64,000 nucleotides of DNA from Vicugna pacos (GCF_048564905.1 NC_133002.1:28758501-28822500); one strand, 5' to 3'. Shown: positions 22,161 to 38,000, counted from the stretch's first letter. The notes: generated by a model not told the origin, from the letters alone. Numbers and translations are program-made.

Positions 22161-25100
22161 CGGCACTAGGAAACACACTGAGAAACCATAGTGAGTGTTT
22201 CTCCTGCAACACGTTCCATTTATGCTAGATGAACGAAAGTCTTTCCACATGCTCAGTTCTGAGAGTGAAGCTTGTGTGAAAGCCGTCCTTCATAAATCTT
22301 GTTGGGAACACAAAGTTTCTCTTCAGTTGCAAACCCACACCATACATATATATGGGGATATACAAGCTCCCAATTGGTTTTACCGTGAAAACTGCAGGAA
22401 GTTCAAAACGGCACTCAGAAACACACTGAGAAACCAGAGTAATTGTTTGTCGTATAAGCCGTTTCTTTTTGCTTGATGAACGAAGGTCTCTTCACATGCT
22501 CAGTTCTTAGGTTGAAGCGTGTGCGAAAGCCGTTCTTCACCTAGCTTGTTGGGAACACAATGTTTCTCTTCAATTGCAAACTCCACTCCATACAAATATA
22601 TGGGGATTTACAAGCTCCAACTCGGTTTTACAGTGACAACTGTAGGAACTTCAAACTGGCACTAGGAAACACACTGAGAAACCAGAGTGAGTGTTTCTCC
22701 TGCAACACGTTCCCTTTGTGCTAGATGAATGAACGTCTCTCCACATGCTCTTTGCTGAGGGTAAAGAGTGTGTGAAAGCCGACCTTAAACTAGGTTGTTG
22801 GAACACAAAGTTTCTCTTCAGTTGCAAACTCCACTCCATACATATATATGGGTATGTACAAGCTCCAACTCGGTTTTACATTGAAACCTGCAGGTACTTC
22901 CGAATGGCACTAGGAAACACACTGTGATACCATAGGGTTTCTTTCTCCTGCAACGCCTTCCCTTTGTGCTAGATGAGCGAACGTTTGTCCACATGCTCAT
23001 TTCTGAGAGTGAAGCATGTGTGAAAGCCATCCTTCACATAGATTGTTGGGAACACAAAGTTTCTCTTAAATTGAAAATATTACTTCTTACATATATATGG
23101 GGAAGAACAAGCTCCTAATCTGTTTTATAGTGAAAACTTCAGGAACTTCAAATCGGCACTGGGAAACACACTGAGAAACAAGAGTAAGTGTTTCACCTGC
23201 AACCCGTTCCCTTAATGCTAGATGAACAAACGTTACTCCACGTGCTCACTTCTGAGAGTTAAGCATTTGTGAATGCAGACTTTCACATATCTTGTTGGGA
23301 ACACAAAGTATCCCTTCAGTTGCAAACTCCACTCCATACATAGATATGGGAGGTACAAACTCCAACCCAAATTTACAGTGAAAACTGCAGGAACTTCAAG
23401 CCGGAAGGAGAAAACACACTGAGAAACGAGAATGAGTGTTTCTCTTGCAACACATTCCATCTGTGCTAATAAACGAACTTCTCTCCACTTGCTCAGTTCA
23501 AAGAGTTAAGAGTGTGTGAAAGCCGTCCTTCACCCAGCTTGTTGGGAACACAAAATTTCTCTTCAGTTGCAAACTCCACTCCATTCATATATATGGGGAA
23601 GTACAAGCTTCAACTCGGTTTTGCAGTGAAAACACATGAACTTCAAACCGGCACTAGGAAACACACTGAGAAACCAGAGTGAGAGTTTCACCTACAACCC
23701 GTTCCCTGTGTTCTAGATGAAATAAAGTCTCTCCACGTGCTCAGTTCTGAGAGTTAAGCATGTGTGAAAGCCGTCCTTCACCTAGCTTGTTGGGAACAAA
23801 AAGTTTCTCTTCAGTTGCAAATTCCACTCCATTCATATATATAGGGAGGTACAAGTTCCAACTCTGTTTTACAGTGATAACTAGAGGAACGTCAAGCCAG
23901 CCAAAGGAAAAAACTTAGAAACTGGAGTGAGTGTTTATCCTGCTACCCATTCCATTTTTGCAAAATGAATGAACGTCTCTCCATGTGCTCATTTCTGAGA
24001 GTTAAGCGTGTGTGAAAGCCTTCCTTCACCTAGCTTTTTGGGAACACAAAGTTTCTCTTCAGTTGCAAACTCCACTCCATACATATATATGGGGAGGTAC
24101 AAGCCCCAACTCGGTTTTACAGTGAAAACTGCAGGAACTTCAAGCCGGCAAAAGGAAACACATGAGAAACCAGAGTGAAGGTTTCTCTTGTAACCCGTTC
24201 CCTTTGTGCAAGATAAACGAGCTTCTCTCAACGTGCTCTAGTTCTGAGAGATAAGCGTGTGTGAAAGCCGTCCTTCAAAAAGCTTGTTGGGAACACAAAG
24301 TTTCTCTTCAGTTGCAAACTCCACTCCATACATATATATGGGGTGGTACAAGCTTCAACTCGGTTTTACAGTGAAAACGCAGGAACTTCAAACCGGCAAT
24401 AGAAAACACACTGAGAAACCAGAGTGAGTGTTTCTCCTGCAACCCATTCCCTTTATGCTAGATGAATGAACGTCTCTCCACATGCTCATTTCTGAGAGTA
24501 AAGAGTGTGTGAAATCCGTCCTTCACCTAGCTTGTTGGGAACACAAAGTTTCTCTTCAGTTGCAAAATTCAGTTCATACATATATATGGGGAAGTACAGG
24601 AACCATGTAGGTTTTACAGTGAAAACTGCAGGAATGATAAACCGGCACTAGGAAACACACTGAGAAACCAGAGTAAATGTTTTTCCTGCAACCCGTTCCC
24701 TTTGTGCTACATGAAAGAACGTCTCTCCACATGCTCAGTTCTGAGAGTTAAGCGTGTGTGAAAGCCGTCCTTCACCTAACTTGTTGGGAACACAAAGTTT
24801 CTCTTCAGTTGCAAACTCCCCTCCATACATATTTATATGATGGTACAAACTCGAACTCGGTTTTACAGTGAAAATGGTAGGAACTTTAAACCAGCACCTG
24901 GAAACACACTGATAAACCAGAGTGAGTGTTTCTCCTGCAAACCTTTCCCTTTGTGCTACATGAACGAACGTCTTTCCACATGCTCAATTCTGAGATTTAT
25001 TCGAGTGTGAAAGCAGAACTTCACCTTACTTGTTGGGAACACATTGTTTCTTTTCAGGGGCAAAATCCCTCCATACATATATATGAGTTGGTACAAGCTC

Positions 25101-25387
25101 CAACTCGCTTTTAAAGTGAAAACTGCAGGAAATTCAAACCGGCACTAGGAAGCACACGGAGAATCCAGAGTGAGTGTTTATCCTGCAACCCGTTCCCTTT
25201 ATACCAGATGAACGAACGTCTTTCCAAATGCTCAGTTCTGAGAGTTATGCAAGTGTGAAAGCCGTCCTTCACCTAGCTAGATGGGAACACAATTTTTCTC
25301 TTCAGTTGAAAACTCCCTCCTTACATATATATGGGGAGGTACAATCTTCAACACGGTTTTATAGTGAAAACTGCAGAAACTTCAAAC
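22161..25387 (+). repeat. HOR copy 2 (haplotype A-A)
   Basis: Full 3,227-bp unit. Site A (24399) is A and site B (25004) is A. No other difference from copy 1 was noticed. Confidence 0.95.
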
Positions 25388-28300
25388 CGGCACTAGGAAA
25401 CACACTGAGAAACCATAGTGAGTGTTTCTCCTGCAACACGTTCCATTTATGCTAGATGAACGAAAGTCTTTCCACATGCTCAGTTCTGAGAGTGAAGCTT
25501 GTGTGAAAGCCGTCCTTCATAAATCTTGTTGGGAACACAAAGTTTCTCTTCAGTTGCAAACCCACACCATACATATATATGGGGATATACAAGCTCCCAA
25601 TTGGTTTTACCGTGAAAACTGCAGGAAGTTCAAAACGGCACTCAGAAACACACTGAGAAACCAGAGTAATTGTTTGTCGTATAAGCCGTTTCTTTTTGCT
25701 TGATGAACGAAGGTCTCTTCACATGCTCAGTTCTTAGGTTGAAGCGTGTGCGAAAGCCGTTCTTCACCTAGCTTGTTGGGAACACAATGTTTCTCTTCAA
25801 TTGCAAACTCCACTCCATACAAATATATGGGGATTTACAAGCTCCAACTCGGTTTTACAGTGACAACTGTAGGAACTTCAAACTGGCACTAGGAAACACA
25901 CTGAGAAACCAGAGTGAGTGTTTCTCCTGCAACACGTTCCCTTTGTGCTAGATGAATGAACGTCTCTCCACATGCTCTTTGCTGAGGGTAAAGAGTGTGT
26001 GAAAGCCGACCTTAAACTAGGTTGTTGGAACACAAAGTTTCTCTTCAGTTGCAAACTCCACTCCATACATATATATGGGTATGTACAAGCTCCAACTCGG
26101 TTTTACATTGAAACCTGCAGGTACTTCCGAATGGCACTAGGAAACACACTGTGATACCATAGGGTTTCTTTCTCCTGCAACGCCTTCCCTTTGTGCTAGA
26201 TGAGCGAACGTTTGTCCACATGCTCATTTCTGAGAGTGAAGCATGTGTGAAAGCCATCCTTCACATAGATTGTTGGGAACACAAAGTTTCTCTTAAATTG
26301 AAAATATTACTTCTTACATATATATGGGGAAGAACAAGCTCCTAATCTGTTTTATAGTGAAAACTTCAGGAACTTCAAATCGGCACTGGGAAACACACTG
26401 AGAAACAAGAGTAAGTGTTTCACCTGCAACCCGTTCCCTTAATGCTAGATGAACAAACGTTACTCCACGTGCTCACTTCTGAGAGTTAAGCATTTGTGAA
26501 TGCAGACTTTCACATATCTTGTTGGGAACACAAAGTATCCCTTCAGTTGCAAACTCCACTCCATACATAGATATGGGAGGTACAAACTCCAACCCAAATT
26601 TACAGTGAAAACTGCAGGAACTTCAAGCCGGAAGGAGAAAACACACTGAGAAACGAGAATGAGTGTTTCTCTTGCAACACATTCCATCTGTGCTAATAAA
26701 CGAACTTCTCTCCACTTGCTCAGTTCAAAGAGTTAAGAGTGTGTGAAAGCCGTCCTTCACCCAGCTTGTTGGGAACACAAAATTTCTCTTCAGTTGCAAA
26801 CTCCACTCCATTCATATATATGGGGAAGTACAAGCTTCAACTCGGTTTTGCAGTGAAAACACATGAACTTCAAACCGGCACTAGGAAACACACTGAGAAA
26901 CCAGAGTGAGAGTTTCACCTACAACCCGTTCCCTGTGTTCTAGATGAAATAAAGTCTCTCCACGTGCTCAGTTCTGAGAGTTAAGCATGTGTGAAAGCCG
27001 TCCTTCACCTAGCTTGTTGGGAACAAAAAGTTTCTCTTCAGTTGCAAATTCCACTCCATTCATATATATAGGGAGGTACAAGTTCCAACTCTGTTTTACA
27101 GTGATAACTAGAGGAACGTCAAGCCAGCCAAAGGAAAAAACTTAGAAACTGGAGTGAGTGTTTATCCTGCTACCCATTCCATTTTTGCAAAATGAATGAA
27201 CGTCTCTCCATGTGCTCATTTCTGAGAGTTAAGCGTGTGTGAAAGCCTTCCTTCACCTAGCTTTTTGGGAACACAAAGTTTCTCTTCAGTTGCAAACTCC
27301 ACTCCATACATATATATGGGGAGGTACAAGCCCCAACTCGGTTTTACAGTGAAAACTGCAGGAACTTCAAGCCGGCAAAAGGAAACACATGAGAAACCAG
27401 AGTGAAGGTTTCTCTTGTAACCCGTTCCCTTTGTGCAAGATAAACGAGCTTCTCTCAACGTGCTCTAGTTCTGAGAGATAAGCGTGTGTGAAAGCCGTCC
27501 TTCAAAAAGCTTGTTGGGAACACAAAGTTTCTCTTCAGTTGCAAACTCCACTCCATACATATATATGGGGTGGTACAAGCTTCAACTCGGTTTTACAGTG
27601 AAAACGCAGGAACTTCAAACCGGCAGTAGAAAACACACTGAGAAACCAGAGTGAGTGTTTCTCCTGCAACCCATTCCCTTTATGCTAGATGAATGAACGT
27701 CTCTCCACATGCTCATTTCTGAGAGTAAAGAGTGTGTGAAATCCGTCCTTCACCTAGCTTGTTGGGAACACAAAGTTTCTCTTCAGTTGCAAAATTCAGT
27801 TCATACATATATATGGGGAAGTACAGGAACCATGTAGGTTTTACAGTGAAAACTGCAGGAATGATAAACCGGCACTAGGAAACACACTGAGAAACCAGAG
27901 TAAATGTTTTTCCTGCAACCCGTTCCCTTTGTGCTACATGAAAGAACGTCTCTCCACATGCTCAGTTCTGAGAGTTAAGCGTGTGTGAAAGCCGTCCTTC
28001 ACCTAACTTGTTGGGAACACAAAGTTTCTCTTCAGTTGCAAACTCCCCTCCATACATATTTATATGATGGTACAAACTCGAACTCGGTTTTACAGTGAAA
28101 ATGGTAGGAACTTTAAACCAGCACCTGGAAACACACTGATAAACCAGAGTGAGTGTTTCTCCTGCAAACCTTTCCCTTTGTGCTACATGAACGAACGTCT
28201 TTCCACATGCTCAATTCTGAGATTTATTCGTGTGTGAAAGCAGAACTTCACCTTACTTGTTGGGAACACATTGTTTCTTTTCAGGGGCAAAATCCCTCCA

Positions 28301-28614
28301 TACATATATATGAGTTGGTACAAGCTCCAACTCGCTTTTAAAGTGAAAACTGCAGGAAATTCAAACCGGCACTAGGAAGCACACGGAGAATCCAGAGTGA
28401 GTGTTTATCCTGCAACCCGTTCCCTTTATACCAGATGAACGAACGTCTTTCCAAATGCTCAGTTCTGAGAGTTATGCAAGTGTGAAAGCCGTCCTTCACC
28501 TAGCTAGATGGGAACACAATTTTTCTCTTCAGTTGAAAACTCCCTCCTTACATATATATGGGGAGGTACAATCTTCAACACGGTTTTATAGTGAAAACTG
28601 CAGAAACTTCAAAC
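25388..28614 (+). repeat. HOR copy 3 (haplotype G-T)
   Basis: Full unit. Site A (27626) is G and site B (28231) is T, which changes TTCGAGTGTG to TTCGTGTGTG. This is the first copy with T at site B. Confidence 0.95.
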
Positions 28615-31600
28615 CGGCACTAGGAAACACACTGAGAAACCATAGTGAGTGTTTCTCCTGCAACACGTTCCATTTATGCTAGATGAACGAAAGTCTTTCC
28701 ACATGCTCAGTTCTGAGAGTGAAGCTTGTGTGAAAGCCGTCCTTCATAAATCTTGTTGGGAACACAAAGTTTCTCTTCAGTTGCAAACCCACACCATACA
28801 TATATATGGGGATATACAAGCTCCCAATTGGTTTTACCGTGAAAACTGCAGGAAGTTCAAAACGGCACTCAGAAACACACTGAGAAACCAGAGTAATTGT
28901 TTGTCGTATAAGCCGTTTCTTTTTGCTTGATGAACGAAGGTCTCTTCACATGCTCAGTTCTTAGGTTGAAGCGTGTGCGAAAGCCGTTCTTCACCTAGCT
29001 TGTTGGGAACACAATGTTTCTCTTCAATTGCAAACTCCACTCCATACAAATATATGGGGATTTACAAGCTCCAACTCGGTTTTACAGTGACAACTGTAGG
29101 AACTTCAAACTGGCACTAGGAAACACACTGAGAAACCAGAGTGAGTGTTTCTCCTGCAACACGTTCCCTTTGTGCTAGATGAATGAACGTCTCTCCACAT
29201 GCTCTTTGCTGAGGGTAAAGAGTGTGTGAAAGCCGACCTTAAACTAGGTTGTTGGAACACAAAGTTTCTCTTCAGTTGCAAACTCCACTCCATACATATA
29301 TATGGGTATGTACAAGCTCCAACTCGGTTTTACATTGAAACCTGCAGGTACTTCCGAATGGCACTAGGAAACACACTGTGATACCATAGGGTTTCTTTCT
29401 CCTGCAACGCCTTCCCTTTGTGCTAGATGAGCGAACGTTTGTCCACATGCTCATTTCTGAGAGTGAAGCATGTGTGAAAGCCATCCTTCACATAGATTGT
29501 TGGGAACACAAAGTTTCTCTTAAATTGAAAATATTACTTCTTACATATATATGGGGAAGAACAAGCTCCTAATCTGTTTTATAGTGAAAACTTCAGGAAC
29601 TTCAAATCGGCACTGGGAAACACACTGAGAAACAAGAGTAAGTGTTTCACCTGCAACCCGTTCCCTTAATGCTAGATGAACAAACGTTACTCCACGTGCT
29701 CACTTCTGAGAGTTAAGCATTTGTGAATGCAGACTTTCACATATCTTGTTGGGAACACAAAGTATCCCTTCAGTTGCAAACTCCACTCCATACATAGATA
29801 TGGGAGGTACAAACTCCAACCCAAATTTACAGTGAAAACTGCAGGAACTTCAAGCCGGAAGGAGAAAACACACTGAGAAACGAGAATGAGTGTTTCTCTT
29901 GCAACACATTCCATCTGTGCTAATAAACGAACTTCTCTCCACTTGCTCAGTTCAAAGAGTTAAGAGTGTGTGAAAGCCGTCCTTCACCCAGCTTGTTGGG
30001 AACACAAAATTTCTCTTCAGTTGCAAACTCCACTCCATTCATATATATGGGGAAGTACAAGCTTCAACTCGGTTTTGCAGTGAAAACACATGAACTTCAA
30101 ACCGGCACTAGGAAACACACTGAGAAACCAGAGTGAGAGTTTCACCTACAACCCGTTCCCTGTGTTCTAGATGAAATAAAGTCTCTCCACGTGCTCAGTT
30201 CTGAGAGTTAAGCATGTGTGAAAGCCGTCCTTCACCTAGCTTGTTGGGAACAAAAAGTTTCTCTTCAGTTGCAAATTCCACTCCATTCATATATATAGGG
30301 AGGTACAAGTTCCAACTCTGTTTTACAGTGATAACTAGAGGAACGTCAAGCCAGCCAAAGGAAAAAACTTAGAAACTGGAGTGAGTGTTTATCCTGCTAC
30401 CCATTCCATTTTTGCAAAATGAATGAACGTCTCTCCATGTGCTCATTTCTGAGAGTTAAGCGTGTGTGAAAGCCTTCCTTCACCTAGCTTTTTGGGAACA
30501 CAAAGTTTCTCTTCAGTTGCAAACTCCACTCCATACATATATATGGGGAGGTACAAGCCCCAACTCGGTTTTACAGTGAAAACTGCAGGAACTTCAAGCC
30601 GGCAAAAGGAAACACATGAGAAACCAGAGTGAAGGTTTCTCTTGTAACCCGTTCCCTTTGTGCAAGATAAACGAGCTTCTCTCAACGTGCTCTAGTTCTG
30701 AGAGATAAGCGTGTGTGAAAGCCGTCCTTCAAAAAGCTTGTTGGGAACACAAAGTTTCTCTTCAGTTGCAAACTCCACTCCATACATATATATGGGGTGG
30801 TACAAGCTTCAACTCGGTTTTACAGTGAAAACGCAGGAACTTCAAACCGGCAATAGAAAACACACTGAGAAACCAGAGTGAGTGTTTCTCCTGCAACCCA
30901 TTCCCTTTATGCTAGATGAATGAACGTCTCTCCACATGCTCATTTCTGAGAGTAAAGAGTGTGTGAAATCCGTCCTTCACCTAGCTTGTTGGGAACACAA
31001 AGTTTCTCTTCAGTTGCAAAATTCAGTTCATACATATATATGGGGAAGTACAGGAACCATGTAGGTTTTACAGTGAAAACTGCAGGAATGATAAACCGGC
31101 ACTAGGAAACACACTGAGAAACCAGAGTAAATGTTTTTCCTGCAACCCGTTCCCTTTGTGCTACATGAAAGAACGTCTCTCCACATGCTCAGTTCTGAGA
31201 GTTAAGCGTGTGTGAAAGCCGTCCTTCACCTAACTTGTTGGGAACACAAAGTTTCTCTTCAGTTGCAAACTCCCCTCCATACATATTTATATGATGGTAC
31301 AAACTCGAACTCGGTTTTACAGTGAAAATGGTAGGAACTTTAAACCAGCACCTGGAAACACACTGATAAACCAGAGTGAGTGTTTCTCCTGCAAACCTTT
31401 CCCTTTGTGCTACATGAACGAACGTCTTTCCACATGCTCAATTCTGAGATTTATTCGTGTGTGAAAGCAGAACTTCACCTTACTTGTTGGGAACACATTG
31501 TTTCTTTTCAGGGGCAAAATCCCTCCATACATATATATGAGTTGGTACAAGCTCCAACTCGCTTTTAAAGTGAAAACTGCAGGAAATTCAAACCGGCACT

Positions 31601-31841
31601 AGGAAGCACACGGAGAATCCAGAGTGAGTGTTTATCCTGCAACCCGTTCCCTTTATACCAGATGAACGAACGTCTTTCCAAATGCTCAGTTCTGAGAGTT
31701 ATGCAAGTGTGAAAGCCGTCCTTCACCTAGCTAGATGGGAACACAATTTTTCTCTTCAGTTGAAAACTCCCTCCTTACATATATATGGGGAGGTACAATC
31801 TTCAACACGGTTTTATAGTGAAAACTGCAGAAACTTCAAAC
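28615..31841 (+). repeat. HOR copy 4 (haplotype A-T)
   Basis: Full unit. Site A (30853) is A and site B (31458) is T. It appears the same as copy 5. Confidence 0.95.
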
Positions 31842-34800
31842 CGGCACTAGGAAACACACTGAGAAACCATAGTGAGTGTTTCTCCTGCAACACGTTCCAT
31901 TTATGCTAGATGAACGAAAGTCTTTCCACATGCTCAGTTCTGAGAGTGAAGCTTGTGTGAAAGCCGTCCTTCATAAATCTTGTTGGGAACACAAAGTTTC
32001 TCTTCAGTTGCAAACCCACACCATACATATATATGGGGATATACAAGCTCCCAATTGGTTTTACCGTGAAAACTGCAGGAAGTTCAAAACGGCACTCAGA
32101 AACACACTGAGAAACCAGAGTAATTGTTTGTCGTATAAGCCGTTTCTTTTTGCTTGATGAACGAAGGTCTCTTCACATGCTCAGTTCTTAGGTTGAAGCG
32201 TGTGCGAAAGCCGTTCTTCACCTAGCTTGTTGGGAACACAATGTTTCTCTTCAATTGCAAACTCCACTCCATACAAATATATGGGGATTTACAAGCTCCA
32301 ACTCGGTTTTACAGTGACAACTGTAGGAACTTCAAACTGGCACTAGGAAACACACTGAGAAACCAGAGTGAGTGTTTCTCCTGCAACACGTTCCCTTTGT
32401 GCTAGATGAATGAACGTCTCTCCACATGCTCTTTGCTGAGGGTAAAGAGTGTGTGAAAGCCGACCTTAAACTAGGTTGTTGGAACACAAAGTTTCTCTTC
32501 AGTTGCAAACTCCACTCCATACATATATATGGGTATGTACAAGCTCCAACTCGGTTTTACATTGAAACCTGCAGGTACTTCCGAATGGCACTAGGAAACA
32601 CACTGTGATACCATAGGGTTTCTTTCTCCTGCAACGCCTTCCCTTTGTGCTAGATGAGCGAACGTTTGTCCACATGCTCATTTCTGAGAGTGAAGCATGT
32701 GTGAAAGCCATCCTTCACATAGATTGTTGGGAACACAAAGTTTCTCTTAAATTGAAAATATTACTTCTTACATATATATGGGGAAGAACAAGCTCCTAAT
32801 CTGTTTTATAGTGAAAACTTCAGGAACTTCAAATCGGCACTGGGAAACACACTGAGAAACAAGAGTAAGTGTTTCACCTGCAACCCGTTCCCTTAATGCT
32901 AGATGAACAAACGTTACTCCACGTGCTCACTTCTGAGAGTTAAGCATTTGTGAATGCAGACTTTCACATATCTTGTTGGGAACACAAAGTATCCCTTCAG
33001 TTGCAAACTCCACTCCATACATAGATATGGGAGGTACAAACTCCAACCCAAATTTACAGTGAAAACTGCAGGAACTTCAAGCCGGAAGGAGAAAACACAC
33101 TGAGAAACGAGAATGAGTGTTTCTCTTGCAACACATTCCATCTGTGCTAATAAACGAACTTCTCTCCACTTGCTCAGTTCAAAGAGTTAAGAGTGTGTGA
33201 AAGCCGTCCTTCACCCAGCTTGTTGGGAACACAAAATTTCTCTTCAGTTGCAAACTCCACTCCATTCATATATATGGGGAAGTACAAGCTTCAACTCGGT
33301 TTTGCAGTGAAAACACATGAACTTCAAACCGGCACTAGGAAACACACTGAGAAACCAGAGTGAGAGTTTCACCTACAACCCGTTCCCTGTGTTCTAGATG
33401 AAATAAAGTCTCTCCACGTGCTCAGTTCTGAGAGTTAAGCATGTGTGAAAGCCGTCCTTCACCTAGCTTGTTGGGAACAAAAAGTTTCTCTTCAGTTGCA
33501 AATTCCACTCCATTCATATATATAGGGAGGTACAAGTTCCAACTCTGTTTTACAGTGATAACTAGAGGAACGTCAAGCCAGCCAAAGGAAAAAACTTAGA
33601 AACTGGAGTGAGTGTTTATCCTGCTACCCATTCCATTTTTGCAAAATGAATGAACGTCTCTCCATGTGCTCATTTCTGAGAGTTAAGCGTGTGTGAAAGC
33701 CTTCCTTCACCTAGCTTTTTGGGAACACAAAGTTTCTCTTCAGTTGCAAACTCCACTCCATACATATATATGGGGAGGTACAAGCCCCAACTCGGTTTTA
33801 CAGTGAAAACTGCAGGAACTTCAAGCCGGCAAAAGGAAACACATGAGAAACCAGAGTGAAGGTTTCTCTTGTAACCCGTTCCCTTTGTGCAAGATAAACG
33901 AGCTTCTCTCAACGTGCTCTAGTTCTGAGAGATAAGCGTGTGTGAAAGCCGTCCTTCAAAAAGCTTGTTGGGAACACAAAGTTTCTCTTCAGTTGCAAAC
34001 TCCACTCCATACATATATATGGGGTGGTACAAGCTTCAACTCGGTTTTACAGTGAAAACGCAGGAACTTCAAACCGGCAATAGAAAACACACTGAGAAAC
34101 CAGAGTGAGTGTTTCTCCTGCAACCCATTCCCTTTATGCTAGATGAATGAACGTCTCTCCACATGCTCATTTCTGAGAGTAAAGAGTGTGTGAAATCCGT
34201 CCTTCACCTAGCTTGTTGGGAACACAAAGTTTCTCTTCAGTTGCAAAATTCAGTTCATACATATATATGGGGAAGTACAGGAACCATGTAGGTTTTACAG
34301 TGAAAACTGCAGGAATGATAAACCGGCACTAGGAAACACACTGAGAAACCAGAGTAAATGTTTTTCCTGCAACCCGTTCCCTTTGTGCTACATGAAAGAA
34401 CGTCTCTCCACATGCTCAGTTCTGAGAGTTAAGCGTGTGTGAAAGCCGTCCTTCACCTAACTTGTTGGGAACACAAAGTTTCTCTTCAGTTGCAAACTCC
34501 CCTCCATACATATTTATATGATGGTACAAACTCGAACTCGGTTTTACAGTGAAAATGGTAGGAACTTTAAACCAGCACCTGGAAACACACTGATAAACCA
34601 GAGTGAGTGTTTCTCCTGCAAACCTTTCCCTTTGTGCTACATGAACGAACGTCTTTCCACATGCTCAATTCTGAGATTTATTCGTGTGTGAAAGCAGAAC
34701 TTCACCTTACTTGTTGGGAACACATTGTTTCTTTTCAGGGGCAAAATCCCTCCATACATATATATGAGTTGGTACAAGCTCCAACTCGCTTTTAAAGTGA

Positions 34801-35068
34801 AAACTGCAGGAAATTCAAACCGGCACTAGGAAGCACACGGAGAATCCAGAGTGAGTGTTTATCCTGCAACCCGTTCCCTTTATACCAGATGAACGAACGT
34901 CTTTCCAAATGCTCAGTTCTGAGAGTTATGCAAGTGTGAAAGCCGTCCTTCACCTAGCTAGATGGGAACACAATTTTTCTCTTCAGTTGAAAACTCCCTC
35001 CTTACATATATATGGGGAGGTACAATCTTCAACACGGTTTTATAGTGAAAACTGCAGAAACTTCAAAC
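31842..35068 (+). repeat. HOR copy 5 (haplotype A-T)
   Basis: Full unit. Site A (34080) is A and site B (34685) is T. Confidence 0.95.
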
Positions 35069-38000
35069 CGGCACTAGGAAACACACTGAGAAACCATAGT
35101 GAGTGTTTCTCCTGCAACACGTTCCATTTATGCTAGATGAACGAAAGTCTTTCCACATGCTCAGTTCTGAGAGTGAAGCTTGTGTGAAAGCCGTCCTTCA
35201 TAAATCTTGTTGGGAACACAAAGTTTCTCTTCAGTTGCAAACCCACACCATACATATATATGGGGATATACAAGCTCCCAATTGGTTTTACCGTGAAAAC
35301 TGCAGGAAGTTCAAAACGGCACTCAGAAACACACTGAGAAACCAGAGTAATTGTTTGTCGTATAAGCCGTTTCTTTTTGCTTGATGAACGAAGGTCTCTT
35401 CACATGCTCAGTTCTTAGGTTGAAGCGTGTGCGAAAGCCGTTCTTCACCTAGCTTGTTGGGAACACAATGTTTCTCTTCAATTGCAAACTCCACTCCATA
35501 CAAATATATGGGGATTTACAAGCTCCAACTCGGTTTTACAGTGACAACTGTAGGAACTTCAAACTGGCACTAGGAAACACACTGAGAAACCAGAGTGAGT
35601 GTTTCTCCTGCAACACGTTCCCTTTGTGCTAGATGAATGAACGTCTCTCCACATGCTCTTTGCTGAGGGTAAAGAGTGTGTGAAAGCCGACCTTAAACTA
35701 GGTTGTTGGAACACAAAGTTTCTCTTCAGTTGCAAACTCCACTCCATACATATATATGGGTATGTACAAGCTCCAACTCGGTTTTACATTGAAACCTGCA
35801 GGTACTTCCGAATGGCACTAGGAAACACACTGTGATACCATAGGGTTTCTTTCTCCTGCAACGCCTTCCCTTTGTGCTAGATGAGCGAACGTTTGTCCAC
35901 ATGCTCATTTCTGAGAGTGAAGCATGTGTGAAAGCCATCCTTCACATAGATTGTTGGGAACACAAAGTTTCTCTTAAATTGAAAATATTACTTCTTACAT
36001 ATATATGGGGAAGAACAAGCTCCTAATCTGTTTTATAGTGAAAACTTCAGGAACTTCAAATCGGCACTGGGAAACACACTGAGAAACAAGAGTAAGTGTT
36101 TCACCTGCAACCCGTTCCCTTAATGCTAGATGAACAAACGTTACTCCACGTGCTCACTTCTGAGAGTTAAGCATTTGTGAATGCAGACTTTCACATATCT
36201 TGTTGGGAACACAAAGTATCCCTTCAGTTGCAAACTCCACTCCATACATAGATATGGGAGGTACAAACTCCAACCCAAATTTACAGTGAAAACTGCAGGA
36301 ACTTCAAGCCGGAAGGAGAAAACACACTGAGAAACGAGAATGAGTGTTTCTCTTGCAACACATTCCATCTGTGCTAATAAACGAACTTCTCTCCACTTGC
36401 TCAGTTCAAAGAGTTAAGAGTGTGTGAAAGCCGTCCTTCACCCAGCTTGTTGGGAACACAAAATTTCTCTTCAGTTGCAAACTCCACTCCATTCATATAT
36501 ATGGGGAAGTACAAGCTTCAACTCGGTTTTGCAGTGAAAACACATGAACTTCAAACCGGCACTAGGAAACACACTGAGAAACCAGAGTGAGAGTTTCACC
36601 TACAACCCGTTCCCTGTGTTCTAGATGAAATAAAGTCTCTCCACGTGCTCAGTTCTGAGAGTTAAGCATGTGTGAAAGCCGTCCTTCACCTAGCTTGTTG
36701 GGAACAAAAAGTTTCTCTTCAGTTGCAAATTCCACTCCATTCATATATATAGGGAGGTACAAGTTCCAACTCTGTTTTACAGTGATAACTAGAGGAACGT
36801 CAAGCCAGCCAAAGGAAAAAACTTAGAAACTGGAGTGAGTGTTTATCCTGCTACCCATTCCATTTTTGCAAAATGAATGAACGTCTCTCCATGTGCTCAT
36901 TTCTGAGAGTTAAGCGTGTGTGAAAGCCTTCCTTCACCTAGCTTTTTGGGAACACAAAGTTTCTCTTCAGTTGCAAACTCCACTCCATACATATATATGG
37001 GGAGGTACAAGCCCCAACTCGGTTTTACAGTGAAAACTGCAGGAACTTCAAGCCGGCAAAAGGAAACACATGAGAAACCAGAGTGAAGGTTTCTCTTGTA
37101 ACCCGTTCCCTTTGTGCAAGATAAACGAGCTTCTCTCAACGTGCTCTAGTTCTGAGAGATAAGCGTGTGTGAAAGCCGTCCTTCAAAAAGCTTGTTGGGA
37201 ACACAAAGTTTCTCTTCAGTTGCAAACTCCACTCCATACATATATATGGGGTGGTACAAGCTTCAACTCGGTTTTACAGTGAAAACGCAGGAACTTCAAA
37301 CCGGCAGTAGAAAACACACTGAGAAACCAGAGTGAGTGTTTCTCCTGCAACCCATTCCCTTTATGCTAGATGAATGAACGTCTCTCCACATGCTCATTTC
37401 TGAGAGTAAAGAGTGTGTGAAATCCGTCCTTCACCTAGCTTGTTGGGAACACAAAGTTTCTCTTCAGTTGCAAAATTCAGTTCATACATATATATGGGGA
37501 AGTACAGGAACCATGTAGGTTTTACAGTGAAAACTGCAGGAATGATAAACCGGCACTAGGAAACACACTGAGAAACCAGAGTAAATGTTTTTCCTGCAAC
37601 CCGTTCCCTTTGTGCTACATGAAAGAACGTCTCTCCACATGCTCAGTTCTGAGAGTTAAGCGTGTGTGAAAGCCGTCCTTCACCTAACTTGTTGGGAACA
37701 CAAAGTTTCTCTTCAGTTGCAAACTCCCCTCCATACATATTTATATGATGGTACAAACTCGAACTCGGTTTTACAGTGAAAATGGTAGGAACTTTAAACC
37801 AGCACCTGGAAACACACTGATAAACCAGAGTGAGTGTTTCTCCTGCAAACCTTTCCCTTTGTGCTACATGAACGAACGTCTTTCCACATGCTCAATTCTG
37901 AGATTTATTCGTGTGTGAAAGCAGAACTTCACCTTACTTGTTGGGAACACATTGTTTCTTTTCAGGGGCAAAATCCCTCCATACATATATATGAGTTGGT